Shown in pieces: positions 38,691 to 51,232 of a stretch of 64,000 bases of DNA. This DNA is from Acanthornis magna (lineage: Eukaryota > Chordata > Aves > Passeriformes > Acanthizidae). Below the pieces are notes generated by a model, which made no database searches, had not been told where the DNA came from, and was given only the letters and a program-made list of their open reading frames with translations. The stretch is taken from the NCBI GenBank assembly GCA_036785705.1, contig JAWUZG010000052.1:2976001-3040000 (forward strand), read 5' to 3'. The position numbers were made by a program, and so were the translations under genes. Within the stretch, counting starts at the first letter, position 1; every line of letters starts with the position of its first letter.

Positions 38691-40979
38691 TAACTTTGAA
38701 AATCACTATGGGACAAGTGAGCAGGTCAGTGTTGCAAGGAAGACAGGCAGACTGAAGACTGAAGTCACTCTTCAGGTACTGAACAAAATATGATGAGTTG
38801 TAACAGAAAAACTTTCAGCATTCGAAGATATCTGCGAATGAATTCAATGAGAATATAATCCATCTGGAGTGCTTTCAGAAATCCTCCTTTTAATCTCTTC
38901 ATCTCTGAGGGGGCTTTCCCAGAATCTGGAGGTGTAACAGGGGCATCACTGGTTCTGGGCCCTCCTTTCCCCACACAACTCAAGTTCCCTGACCATACTT
39001 TCCCAGAATGGGATTTCATTGTCTAAACATAAGCATTTATAGGCAGTGGTGGGGTCCTGAGGTTTTGAAGACACCAACATGACAATTAGTGAAAGACTTG
39101 CAAGGCACTTGCACTGTTCTGTAGAGGCAGCTGCAAGCTGGGCTAGACATCAAATTAAGCACCAATGCTTACATCATGAAATTCCCCCTTTCTTGCACTC
39201 ATAGACTGTGTGCCACTTCCGTCCATTTATCTCCACTGACTGCAGCGCAAAGCACAGGATTGAGTTGATATGGGAAATAACTCTTTCAGCTCTAGACAAA
39301 GTCTAATGAATTTCACCTACAGTGTCTTAATGCAGAGATGTGCATTCAGGATATGTTGGACATAATGTGTACAGAATGTGCTGCTGCTCTTTCTGGATCA
39401 GCTTACAGCTACTAAACTGTAATTCTATCACAGCAGCTGCATGTAAAAATCCAAGACACAGGTTAAAAAAAATTCATCAGATTCTGGTCAGGTTGATTTT
39501 ATGGACAGAAAAGTAAGACATAGCTACTTGAAAACTTGGTTGTGGGACAAGTTAGAGCATGATACTTGTGGCTGCAGTACTATGACCTTAACAGGAATTT
39601 AAGTCTAAATTTCTGAAACAGAGGAAAATCAGGACTCATATAATTAAAAACTAAAATGAGGAAGATGCAAGGGACCTAAGTTATAATTTAATTTGTAAGT
39701 TAAATGCCACATGGGACTTTTGGATGCTCTCCAGTACCGAACCTGCTTCCTGTTCTTGTTAGTCATTTCTGCAAGAAAAAAGAAGTCAGATTGTTAAGAC
39801 TGTGTCTCTGCCTTTTTCAGGGTAATTCAAAGCATTGGCACACTGTTGAGAGTCAATATTTTATCTTCTATTGACATGCAACCAATGTGAAAAAATGCAA
39901 TTTTCATTCAGTCAGAAAACGTTAGGCAAACAGTGAACTGGGGAAGACAGGTTCTGCTCTCTTCATAAGCTCACAGACTGCCATCTCCTGTACAAACAGG
40001 CTGGCAGTTCCTCCATTTCAATTCTAAGCAGTCCTCATTTCTAGTCAGATTCACTAAGATGCTGAGTATGCACAACTTCTCCTAAAGTCCACCGCAACAT
40101 TGCTTAGCCAATCTACCTGAGTTGTGGCCTTCCTGAAGTATCTTGTAATTCTGTAACTCCAGTTTTAGAGGCGGCTAAACTTCAGCAGAGTTAATCCAAT
40201 CAGCAATTTGCAAAACAATCTGCAAAACCTATTAGGTAAGGCTAATTTTTTACTAAGTCAATAAAAATTGTTGCCCATCCTATTGTTTTATTTCCAAAAC
40301 AGTTTTATTAAAAGATTTGCTGATAATAACCAGTGCTTGACAGATAACTCTCTACTTTCACGTCTTCTTAACAAGGTATAACTTTCAATAAACAATAGCA
40401 ATGTTATAGATAAGCTTATGCTATGAAGCAAAAAGAAACTACTACTAGAGACATTTTGCTGTGGGAGACCAATTCTAATTAGAATTTTCTCAGAATATAA
40501 AAGTTAAAAAACACAACAAACCAGAACTCAAAAAAGCAGCAGATTCCAGAAGCAGAGAAACAAAATGAAAATAAGTTCTTTGCAGTGCAGTTTCCCAGGA
40601 CCCTCATTTATTTGATGGTATTCAGGAGGAGCAGCAGCCTCCTGAAAAAAGCAGTCAGTAACAGCAACATATTCAGGGATTCTGAGCACTGACTGCAAGT
40701 AGCAACTGAGTTAAGACATAATTATAAAGATAATATTATCAAACTCAGTCAAGCCTGATAAGCAGTTGGGATTCTGTTCAGGCCATCAAGATGAATTTTA
40801 GGATCCTCTTCACTCAATTGCCTTTTCCTGTTACTGTGGTTGATTTTACTGAAGTTAAACTACTGTAAAACTAGGCTCATGCAGAGCAACTTAGGCCTCA
40901 GTGTCATTGTTCCTCCCTGCAATAATTGTTTCCATAATTGTTCTTGTCATTGTAGTAGATGATCTGCAAAGAAGAAGCC
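38691..40979. other. AT-rich unique non-coding DNA
   Basis: The spacer between the two inverted LTR copies, up to the poly(A) run. No gene, no gag/pol/env text and no recognised repeat. The 84-codon minus frame at 38765-39019 shows no domain. Confidence 0.5.

Positions 40980-41007
<28 letters not shown>
40980..41007 (+). repeat. A28 homopolymer
   Basis: A pure run of 28 A. It could be the tail of an old retroposed transcript ending near 40979, but I see no polyadenylation signal just upstream and no flanking duplication, so it may simply be a simple repeat. Confidence 0.9.
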
Positions 41008-41010
<3 letters not shown>

Positions 41011-41659
41011 GTGTCCTTTCCTGCTACTTTATAAGGCATGATGATAGCTTCATAAAATTTTATTGTGTTACTGTACCAAGAGTGTAATACTATCCTCATA
41101 CTTTGTTATCACACCAAGAGCTGGGAAGTTGAAATCAGACAAACTCAACATTGAAATAAGATGTATCTTGCTACCACTGAAGGCAGGGAAACATAGGAAT
41201 GATTTGTTGTGAGGGCGAAAGAAACAGAAGGAAAGTAGAGGTTCTTCGGTGTTGTGCTTTTTTGCAGTTAGCAGTTCTTCACTCCAGTTTCACCATAGCT
41301 CTATGCACAATAATCCTTTCTGGAACACTCCTGTAGGAGGTATCTCAGTAATCTGCATGATAATTCCAGTTAATCTATTCATACTGTTCACCCAAGTCAG
41401 AAAAAATTCTCCATGACCTCATGATAGTTGAGAGCTTGTAGACAATTTTGCTTTTGTCTGCCTCGTGAGGTTTTGTCAACTTAAATGGGACATTTTTAAC
41501 TTAATTGATTTGGTGTTCTTTTGGTCTTTTGGCACTACCATCAGCTAGTGTTTCAGTTTTGTAAATGTGATTTATATTTGTCCAAACAAAAAGGTTTGGT
41601 TTAACTGAAGCTGGATAAAAGTAATGGTTTGTGACAAATAATGGTATAAATGGCCCCTT
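41008..41659. other. AT-rich unique non-coding DNA
   Basis: No gene or repeat is recognised between the A28 run and the LTR that follows. Confidence 0.5.
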
Positions 41660-42175
41660 CCAGACTTAAATTTTGTGAAAATGTCTTAATATTCTACTTG
41701 TGCATTGGGCTTGCACAGCCAGGCCTGAGAAGAGATCAGGAGCTGTTTTCATGTCGGATAGAGCCAGTTCCAGCTGGCACCAAGACAGACCCAACGCTGG
41801 CCAAAGCTGAGCCCATCAGCAACCCTGGTGGTGCCTCTGTGACAACAGAGAAAGGATTAAAGAAAGGGTGAAAAATAGAGCACAGCAGCTGTGAAAGAGA
41901 GGAGTGAGGAAAAAAAGGGAGAGGAACAGCTCTGCAGACACCCAAGTCAGAGAAGGAGAGGCAGAAAGTACTCCAGGTGCTGGAGCAGAGATTCCCTGAG
42001 GAATCAGTGCAACCAGGGGGAAAACACGTTCCCTGCCTGCAGCACAGAGCACTGCAGCCCAATGGAAACCCCCTAACCTGGCAGGTGGATGTGTCTCTAT
42101 TTTTAATTGGTAATAAATTAACTTAATCCTTCCCAAAATGAGTCTGTTTTGCCCATGACAGCAACTGGCAAATGA
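41660..42175 (+). mobile_element. Long ERV LTR, plus strand, partial
   Basis: The same LTR family as 37848-38690, here in sense orientation. AATGTCTTAATATTCTACTT is followed by GTCGGATAGAGCCAGTTCCA, GCTGAGCCCATCAGCAACCC and GGTGGTGCCTCTGTGACAAC. Then come GGTGCTGGAGCAGAGATTCC, GGTAATAAATTAACTTAATC (polyadenylation signal AATAAA at 42113-42118) and TGAGTCTGTTTTGCCCATGA. It is shorter than the other copy: part of the central CTGCTCC-rich section and the extreme 3' end are missing. Open frames of 61-131 codons on both strands (41650-42211) are by-products. Confidence 0.83.
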
Positions 42176-42303
42176 TTTTGATTTTTTTTCAATAAGATGT
42201 AGACATTTCATAGATTTATAGTATGAATGGCTTGGTCTTTTTGCAAACTCGTTGTATCTAATGCAAATTAGCCATCATTTATGAAATGTACTCCATGTAA
42301 ATC

Positions 42304-42560
42304 ATTGAATCACAGAATGGGTTGGTTCGGAAGGGACCTGAAAGATCATTTCATTCCAACATGACCACCACAGGCAGGGGCACCACCCACTAGACCAAGC
42401 TGCTCAGGAACCCATCAAACCTGGCCCATAACACTTCCAAGGATGGGGCAGCCGCAGCTTCTCTGGGCAATCTGTGCCAGTGCCTTAGTACCACCTGAGT
42501 AAAAATTTCTTCCTAACACCTAATCTAAATCTCTTACCTTTTAGTTTAAAACCTCACTAG
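42304..42560 (-). mobile_element. CR1 LINE, 3' fragment
   Basis: A 250-bp minus-strand CR1 end. On the plus strand AATCACAGAATGGGTTGGTT is followed by GGAAGGGACCTGAAAGATCA, CCACCCACTAGACCAAGCTG, CAAGGATGGGGCAGCCGCAG and TTTCTTCCTAACACCTAATC. It ends near TTTTAGTTTAAAACC. It is the best preserved CR1 in the window. Confidence 0.95.
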
Positions 42561-44019
42561 GGAAAAACCTTGAGAAACTGTCAACAAATAGTAAAACCTG
42601 GACTTTCTATTCTACAGCATCTGATGCAAAGATACTACCTTGTTTCCATAGGATGCAGTGTCTCTAATCTCAACTCACTGTTTCAGCTTTCACAGCCGAA
42701 ACTCATGTTACAGCTTCATCCTCAGACTCTGCTCCCAAGAACTCCATGTAGCTAGGAGGACTAAAACTAGACTATTTGGAAAAAATAAAATGCCATCATT
42801 GGAAAATACCTCCCCCTCAAATAAACAGTTACAACGTCACCTTTATATATCTAAAGGGAAATGCAATGGGCACAATAAAAGCATGGTAGGTCCTTGTTTT
42901 TATGTTTCCCAATAGTGTCCAGTTCCAAAATAAAACAAGTCTGAAAATTTATCAGTGATGTAGCCCTGTGCAAAATATTCTGCCCTGTGTAGGAGTCACA
43001 TTCCTGCTTCACCTATCACAAAGGTATTGGTCCCTGATGTTCTCTACTTGTCCCCGATCCACCTCTCAATATTACTCTGAAAGCTGAGCAAATGCAAAAG
43101 CAATCAATTCTTAAAATCTGTATCATACCTTCTCTTGCACACTAAACAGCATTTTTGATGTAGGCAAAAAGGGCAAGAATAAAACAAACCTTTCATCTTC
43201 TTCCATAAAAGCCATATTATAATTTTTTTCATGTCCCTTTTCTTTTTTCCTGCCTCTGCAGTCCCTGGAGCATCAACACAGTGTTTTCTTCATAAACAGA
43301 TCTCAGACTTGAAAATGTCACTGTTAACAATGAATTATCCAAGATGTACAGAGAGCACTGTGGTCATCAATAGTTCTTTCTGTAAGCCTTCAAGGCTCTG
43401 AACTACTGATAAAAAGGAAAGCAGGGGGAGAAAAAGATTACACAGTAAATAAATATGACTAGTATTATGAATTTAATTGTTGGCTGGCACAATTAATTGA
43501 CTGAAGGCATGCCTCAGGCATGGAAGGGTCTACCATACATTCCACTCTCATCCTACTGCATTTCTCTGTCTGTAGTTAACATTTACAAAAACCTCTTAAT
43601 CATAGGTGACAGTACCTAATAGATTTGTCAGCCTGAACAGTTTTTCTTTCAAGGTAAAGGCAGAAAATTCAGTTCACTTTAGAATGACAAAAACCTCACA
43701 GTTTTGAAGTTTCTAGCATTTCCATTTAATTATTAACAAACATTGTAACCAGCTTGAGCAACAGGATAAACGAGGAATTATTAATATAAATGTCTCTTGT
43801 TTAGATATATTATTGAAGATAGGGGAGTTCATTAATATTTTTAAATATAGAGACTGTGTTTCACAACTCTCTTCCCTTAAACCATTTACTTTTTTAAACA
43901 CAGATCATCAAAACATTTTAAATAGTCAAAATGGCAACTTGGAACTAATTCAAACCATTTTACTCAATATAGTGTCTTGTTCCTCAAGATATTAGGAAAT
44001 TTCAAAAATTCTGTTAATT

Positions 44020-44130
44020 AATAATGCCCCATAGTGTCTTAATAGTGAGTGAGAAAGGGCTCTGTAAAGGATAAATATTACTATTCTAACATATGGGGAA
44101 ACTGAGGCAAAGTGCCTTGCCAGGGAGAGT
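44020..44130 (-). mobile_element. Possible MIR/CORE-SINE relic
   Basis: GGGGAAACTGAGGCAAAGTG at about 44095-44114 is nearly the MIR core phrase GGGGAAACTGAGGCACAGAG. It is preceded by TATTACTATTCTAACATAT at the place where MIR has TATTATTATCCCCATTTTAC. This is the reverse complement of the usual MIR orientation. Only about 50 bp are convincing. Confidence 0.4.
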
Positions 44131-44442
44131 GTCTTGTTCTGACATAAGCAGATCCATGAAAAGGAAACAAAATGCTGAATGTCAGACCAGGAAATGGCCA
44201 TAGATATCAAAAAGATGACTGGCTGAGGCACTTCTTTAAAAAAAAAATCAAATTCTGAAGAATATGATGACTTTCTTGCTTTAGTCTTCTGTTAAAAAGT
44301 TAAATATGGTCAGACATTCATCAAAAGCAGAAAGGATTAATAAATTTAGCAATTCTTAGAAATATAGGTGCTCTCAAATGTGCTGTGATCTCATCTCTTT
44401 AGTATTCAGAGAACTACTCTGAGATCTCATAGAAAATGAGCA

Positions 44443-44476
44443 AATTTCAAATTCAAAGAATTTCAAATTCAAAGAA
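44443..44476. repeat. 17-bp direct tandem duplication
   Basis: ATTTCAAATTCAAAGAA-type text occurs twice in immediate succession with a shared boundary. It is a simple local duplication. Confidence 0.85.
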
Positions 44477-44639
44477 GACAACTTTAAAAGTAGCAGAAAG
44501 GGAAGAATAAGGAAGCTTTAAGTTCCAGAAAAGTACCATCAAAGTAAACTCTTTCTAAATAGTTAGATAAGAAAAGGGAGACAATGTTTTTCTTTTAAAA
44601 AAAGGGAATTTCCCTTTACAGACAGAGAAAAGCAACACA

Positions 44640-45600
44640 CTATATCTTGCCTGACTTTCTTGCTATTTGATATATGGAAGGAAGCTGAGGAAAGGTCTGT
44701 AAATTTGATAGAAAGGTGTCAGGAAAGTCATTCAAAGAGTAGCTATCAAGGGTATGCCTTTGAAGTGGAATGATGCAAAAGGTGGAGTTCCTGAAGAGTT
44801 TGTCTTCAGCCTAATACTCTTATATATCTGCTCAAAGGAATAGAGAGTGTGTTGATTAAATACACAGATGATACCAAGCTGTGAACACATGGGGAAGCAT
44901 GCTTAAAATTCCAAAGGGAGAAATTTTTTGGAGAAGGGAAAAAAAAAAAGGCCCAGTTGCAATTTAATGAGAACAATTAGAGGACATAAGTACTACCAAC
45001 CAAATAAAAACAGATGGTAGAAGAGTTGGCTTAGGTAACCAATAACCTAGGAAAAGATGTGTGATTCTGGTGGATCACCACTGGCTGTATTATGTCTGTG
45101 TGGGGTAGTGAAATATCCCCACTCTAGTGTGTGTTACAAAACATGTATGAGTTATCACTTCCACTACACTCACTGCCAATAAAATCTCTAATAAAACCTT
45201 GTGTTCAGTTCTGAGTATTGATATCAGGAGAAGGATGTGGAAATTAGAGACTGCTGAGGAGAAAGTAACAAAGTTATTAGTGGTCTGGAACTCAGGATCT
45301 ATACAGAAATATTGACAGAATAGTGGGTTTTTTGTCTAGAGTAGAGAAGACCAACAGATAACTTAATAGATGTTCTCAAAGCCTGAAAGTTCTGAAGATG
45401 GACATGATATCCATGATATGTAGGATCTAAATTAAAGGCTGAAACTGCAACCTGAAAAAAATCACTTTAGACACTTCAAAAGGTCAGTGAGGACAGCAGA
45501 GCACTGGAGCAGATTTCCTGGCAGTTTTTGGAGCCCAAACCATCTGATCATTCTAAGAAAAAAGTTACACAAACAGTCCTCAGAATGACACAGGAATAGC
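44640..45600 (+). mobile_element. Old CR1 LINE body fragment (RT 3' part and UTR)
   Basis: A diverged CR1 in sense orientation recognised by ordered landmarks. CACAGATGATACCAAGCTGT near 44861 is the codon region for the CR1 reverse transcriptase LINE motif. It is followed by CTTGTGTTCAGTTCTGAGTA near 45199, GAAGGATGTGGAAATTAGAG, TCTAGAGTAGAGAAGACCAA near 45336 and GAGCACTGGAGCAGATTTCC near 45500. Many indels destroy the reading frame. The 5' part and the final tail are not recognisable. Confidence 0.72.
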
Positions 45601-48600
45601 TGACCACATCTTGAGGATGGACTAATGATTTTCTGCTAATCTTTTAAAGGGGTTTTTTTTTGTGACTCTGACAAGGGAAAAGCCTTATTAAGAAGCTTGC
45701 AAAGGCACCTCACTTTAATGGAAATTTTTGAGAATCCAGTTCAGGATGCAAAAAATCTGATTGTGCGTTTTTCTTCTTCATCTCAAAAGACAAAGATTTT
45801 ATTATAGTTATCACCACCAATAACTACAAACAAAAAGCTTTGGAGAATTTTTTTCCAAATATTCATAGAAGAATAATTATTTCCAGTACAGCTCTGCAAC
45901 TACTGGGATGGACACTGAATATCTGTCTATTGATTTCCTTTCCCAGAGAGCACTGGTGTACCCTTGAAAGTGCACCTTTGCTGTGCCCAGAAGGCAGCAC
46001 CTGTATTTGCAGCATTGCAAGTTCTCTTAGAATTATGCTGTTTCATTTCACTGTGATAATCCTGCTTGTGATAACAAAAGGATCTTTTGGTTCCTGGGTC
46101 AAGATCTCCATGTGAAGTCTCTTTAGATATTAGACCTCATGAATATTTTAGTGACAAGAGGCTAATGACTCTTGAGGCGTGTAAGATTCAAATCTATCGG
46201 AAAATGTAGAGTCTGGGACTGATGTTGATCACATGCTTCTCTTATTTGCTCCCACTTGAGATTTCACACCTCAAACAAGGCTCTTGCTGTTCTGCTGTCA
46301 TTGTGCCTTGATTTAGTCAGTCACAATAATATCCTTTCTTTTCATGCCTATCTATTTTCAGCTCCCTACCCAATTTCTGAGCTTACTTGCAAGAGGAGAA
46401 GGCTGTAAATTTAAAAACTCTCCATTCCTGGGGTGTCTTGTACTGCTCTGCTCTGCATAAAGAGGCTGAATGCTTTCTGTTCCCAGGGAGAGCCAAGAGC
46501 AATCAGCCACATGGAGATATTTTTATTATTACTCTCTTCCAATATCTGTGTATGAGTATCATACAGCACAGATGTAGGTCTAAAAATAAGTATTCCTGGC
46601 TGAAGACATCTCCCATTGATAATCATGCATGGTTTGCATTTGAAGATTGTTTTCCCCTTCTTTTTTCCCTTAAAGTAGAACTGAAGAGTGAGATTCAGTG
46701 CCAGAAATGGAAATTGGGCCAAATCATTTCCCATGCTAGAACATATGCTTAAACTGAGAAGAAATACCACAGAATGCTGACAGTTTTAACCTCACTTGAC
46801 AATATTATCTTGCCATATGCATAAGGACTATACAACCAAGAAGACTTGTTAAAAGTCTGATAAATTTAGGATCGCTGGTGTAAGCAATCTTGGAGGTCAA
46901 CATCCCACACAATTTGAACTATCCAAACGTGTCAAAATTTGAGTGATATGTTTACCTAGGCAACCCTGCAGGCAAGGAGAAGAAATGCAGAGTTACAAAG
47001 CATAAGATAGATATAATATTAGTGAAAGATGAGCCTGCTGAAGGAATGCTATATGAGAAATGAATGCATGAATCCACAGGAAATACAGTGAAAGATTTCC
47101 ATGTTTTGTCTTTGTGTGTTGTCTCTTTGTGCTGTTTAAGATACTTCTGCTGTATTTGTTGCTGTAATTTCTTAAAAATAAAGCATTAAATGGAGATGTA
47201 CTTAAGTGTCCAGAAATCACAGACAGACCAGCTGGGGAAAGCTGGAGCCAATGGCCAACTAGAGGAAGACAGAAAGCCTTCAGGTGTCTGTGAATGTGAG
47301 TTCACTGAAAAACTTTTTTCTTTCCTATCATTGTGGACAGATAAAATCGATCAGATTGTTTGGACACAGAAAATGCCTATTTCTCTTTGTTGGCTGTAAG
47401 GCTGACAGGGGACACAAGGTCCATAGCTCAGGTGGAGCTTACAAACTTCTTTCTTTGAATACCAACTGGAGCGCAGAGAAATGCTTGTGGAACTGGGTTT
47501 GCTGAAGACTGGGAGTGGAGGATTACAAAGTGCTTTAATTTATGTAGGAAAATAAAAAGGAGTATGATTTCCTGGTAAGTTCAAAATTCTATTAATGGGA
47601 AAGGAGGAAAACTATATGTAAAGCCAAGAACTTATTGTTACTATGATTGCAATCTTAACAAGCTAGTCAAAGAGTTATTATTAGTACACCTCAGTGTATT
47701 TAAAAAAAATAAAATGTGAAATAAATTAAAGAATACCACCACACAGAAAAGGTCTCAACAATAATAATAGACCAGTTAATATGATTTTTAAAAGCACAGT
47801 CCCTACCTTCTACCCTTTCTCCTGGAATTATGTTCACTTTTTCACTGTCATCCCAGCCCTGGATTTCATGGCGTCCATCTGGCCAGGGAAGGCAAGGTGT
47901 GTGTAGAGCATCTCCAGTCCTTCACTGGGAGGACTATGATGCTAATGGCAATGACTTCATTCTGCTTGGGATCTGCTTGGGCTGTTTTTTGTTTGCTAGC
48001 ACATACTTGCACCTTGATTTTCTTTTATGGGTTAGTGAGTCTATGCTGCATGCAAATTTCATACATAAACGCCATTTTGCAGACGTTGCATACTTGTTCA
48101 CTGCTCTCTTTGTTATTCCTAAATCCAGTTTATCCAGCAAGATCTGAATTCCTGTAACTGGCCATGGCTGATCTGTTTACAAGCTTGGGGTTTCCATGCA
48201 TGTCTGTACCCCATGTAGCTAAACCAAGTTAAAACAAAGCTGCAGTTAGGTTGGCACAAGTTCAGAAAGACCAAGCCTGACAAGGCTTTGGTCCTATGGC
48301 CTTGCAAACTCAGTGCAAGGCTTGTGATCTTTTATTAAGGAGGACAACACCATATTGCTTGGCTTCAGGGTTACATTTTCTAAATGCCCTGCTTTTCAAA
48401 AAGTCCAGCATGTTGCTTAAGCCAAGTTGATGACAAGTTACAAGACCTCTGTTAACTCTGCTCATATTAGAAGGGTCCCTTTTTTCATATGGTACAGGCA
48501 GCATATACATGGTACGTTCTAAATGCATCATCTGCACTCACATTTAGGCAGTTTGTGTTCCTTCTGAATGAGCTGTAGCCTGACTCACCCATTATTGAGA

Positions 48601-49710
48601 ACAGACAGCTAGAGATCCAGTTTTATAGTCAACCATTCTAGCAGGAGCTGACAATAATGACCTTAGAATTCTCTGTGCAGCCTGCAGAATGAGACTTAGC
48701 ATGCAAGTAAATATTGTAATATAACAAGGTCAACTTCTAATTTTCTGGAAAGACAAGGGAAGAGAGGGAGGGAGGGATCTTAGGAGATGAGTGACAGCGT
48801 GAATGCACTGACGCACCAACCAGTTGGAAGCTCTGCGGTAGTTCCTGGTGGATAGTTTTCCTCACTGCAGTTACAGATGCTTAAAAGCATAGACTTGAAT
48901 TCAATGAAGGCTGGTTTCCTAATCCTGAGAGTTTCTCTCTAATCTTGCTAGTATCAGATCCCCAGAGAAAGTGAAACCACTACAAAACCAGTATCACTTC
49001 AGGTCAATCAGTTCTCTACTGGCTGAACTTGGGCTGTAGGACTCCTTCATTTAGCCTTCAGTATGCCCCCAAAAGTAGGAAGTTGAGCATTCAAGTTCTC
49101 CAGTCAGCATTTGCTAACAAGTTCAACATTAAGATGGACTGTGAAGACCCCAGAATCCGAACTCCAGCAGATTTTCCACTTCTTACTACACTGAAGTTAC
49201 AGGATTTGTTTTATATATATGTGTATATATATATATACACACATAGGAAATTGTTACCAACTTTTCATTGTTCACTTACATCAACATGATCACTACAAAT
49301 TTAAATTTGTAGGATCTGTGTAGTACTAAACACTGACAGATAACAAACAGCTCACTAGTGACTGCAGTCCAACAGTCTGCATATTTGTCAGATGTTGTCT
49401 TCCTCACAGCTATTCCAAAGAGCAAACCCATGTATAATGTGCTGCACTAAATCACCCTTTTAGCACCTAGCAATGCTGCCTTCTTATATTCATTCTATCC
49501 TGAAAAGACAATTGCCTTCACTGATGCTATAGAATGTATTCTTAGAAATTCATTTTCTCATTTCAAAGTTTTCCAGTAGGGCATGCCTTCTTATTAAACT
49601 GTCTGCTAGCTTCAATTTACTTCTTGGATTGGTTCATGACCATTAGAGAAATTTGGCCATTGCTTTTTAGTCAGATAATTATGGCATGGATTTTTGAACA
49701 TGACTTGGAA
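45601..49710. other. AT-rich unique non-coding DNA
   Basis: No supportable gene. Overlapping frames of about 120 codons on opposite strands at 46387-46770 and of 68-105 codons at 47830-48157 have no recognisable domain. A short TA/TG microsatellite lies at 49213-49244. The stretch 47830-48310 has more balanced composition and could be an unrecognised old repeat. Confidence 0.45.
49213..49244. repeat. TA/CA dinucleotide repeat
   Basis: About 30 bp of TA dinucleotides interrupted by GTGTA and ending in CACACA. Confidence 0.9.
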
Positions 49711-49773
49711 CCAAAAACAAAACAAAAAACCAAAAAAAAACAAAAAAAAAAAAAAAACCAAAAAAAAAAAAGG
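49711..49773. repeat. A-rich (CAAAA/CAAAAAAA)n low-complexity tract
   Basis: About 60 bp of A runs broken only by single or double C. The lysine-rich plus frame and the phenylalanine-rich minus frame across it are artefacts of this tract. Confidence 0.95.
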
Positions 49774-51098
49774 AGATGTTGAGTCAAAGTACTCCAAAGG
49801 AAAACAAATTCTATCTAGGGTATCACATCAGGATTGTTATAATATTTATCAAACTGGTGTCCAGCTAATTGATTTTAGATATTTTGCAAGAGAAACTACA
49901 GCTGTCAAATCCTGTCTTTCAAGATCCCTACCGTGAGTACAGTTCGCTACAGCAGTGTTGTAGAGTTGAATAAAGAATGCCTTAGTGTATTAATCTTTTG
50001 TCATGGAATGTAGAATTGTAGGTTCCTCTGCCTGAAATCAAGAACTGCAGTGAGGCTATGGATGGGGAGGCAAAAAAAAAACAAATCACAACAACAAAAT
50101 ATTCAAATTCAAAAGCTCAGGAGAAGAAATGTAGGGAAAAGAAAACTTCTGAGCTGAAAAATGCGAGAAGAAGCTGTCTCCCTGAATGGAAAATTAAATT
50201 ATTCAAGTTCATGAGGCAGTTGAACCACTGGAAAGAAAAGACAAAGAAAAAGAATTTCAGTAGATTTTAAAGGCTTGGAGGTTTATACAACATCTTGCCA
50301 TCATTTGCAGTCTCTTGTTGTCAGTTCAAACACACTTGGCCTTACTTCTGTATGTCAACAAGGCACGAGAACTCACAAAGGTTAATGCAATTCCTGAGCC
50401 AAATTGATAATGCAGTACTATGGAGGAAGCTGACAAAGTGAAGAAGTGGTTGAGATTTTGAAGTGAATAGCAAGCTGGAGAATTAAAGAATTTGACCATT
50501 TTATGTACTGTATAAATATATAAGAAACATTAATTCCAGCTTTTTAGGTTATAATTGTTATATCTGAATGAGGATCTCCTTTGTATCATTTTAAACCTGT
50601 AAATCAAAAACCTGATAATTCTAATTAAGAATTATTTTACCAATACTGTACATAATGTATGGGTGTAGAAGATCCACAGACACAAATTCACCTATTCATG
50701 AGCTCAATCTGATTTTCACAGCAGTAAATATAAACCATAGGTTGTTTGGCACCACAGTTTTTGTGGGATTTCTTTTGTGGGTTTTATTTTGTAGGGGGAA
50801 GAATCTTAGAAATCAGCAGCATGGGTCACAAGGGATATGAATTGTTCTAGCAGCGTATTTCTTGATTTCCCCTTTCTCTAACACAATAATTTCTCCAATT
50901 TCTGCACCTTATCATTCTTCCTTCAACAGGTGACCAGAAAGCATCTGTCTTGTGATTAATATGCAGACATCCCCTAGCTTTAATGGGTTTAATACCATTC
51001 CTTATACAAGAGAAATGTGTACAAAAGGAAATTTGATTATGAGGAATCCTAGCGCAACTTGTTGTAAGACCATATATGCATCCATCACATAGAGGGAC
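49774..51098. other. AT-rich unique non-coding DNA
   Basis: No gene is recognised. The frame at 50058-50270 is lysine-rich because of A-rich DNA, not coding constraint. Confidence 0.5.
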
Positions 51099-51189
51099 AT
51101 GCCTGTCTCATGGTCATGGGATCGATACAACTTCAGTTGCCGGACAAAGCTGATGGATCTTGCCACCACACTGACCGTGCTCTCCTCAG
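51099..51189 (+). other. Candidate exon-like island with consensus donor
   Basis: On the plus strand an ATG at 51099 opens 30 codons plus one base that run without a stop to CTCAG|GTAAGT at 51189/51190, an essentially perfect 5' splice site. Codons before the ATG are closed by TAG at 51090. The antisense frame (51002-51232, 76 codons) is also open and has a balanced residue composition through the middle. Neither protein matches a family I recognise. It could be a first coding exon, a lncRNA exon or chance. Confidence 0.2.
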
Positions 51190-51232
51190 GTAAGTGAACA
51201 TAATCCCAGAACATAAGAGTAGGTGAGCTCAC

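Larger units (their letters stand above)
42561..44639. other. AT-rich unique non-coding DNA
   Basis: No gene is supportable. The frames at 42570-42915 and 43713-44231 are short and featureless. A direct duplication lies at 44443-44476. Confidence 0.5.

Noticed and set aside
40900..41007. Poly(A) run considered as the tail of a processed pseudogene
   Set aside because: No coding similarity upstream, no polyadenylation signal at the right distance and no flanking duplication seen.
41736..42211. 108- and 131-codon minus-strand frames
   Set aside because: Lie within an ERV LTR, antisense to it.
46387..46770. Overlapping 121- and 119-codon frames on opposite strands
   Set aside because: Neither has a recognisable motif. 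Mirror-image open frames usually reflect base composition.
49612..49936. Lysine-rich and phenylalanine-rich frames
   Set aside because: Produced by the A-rich low-complexity tract.
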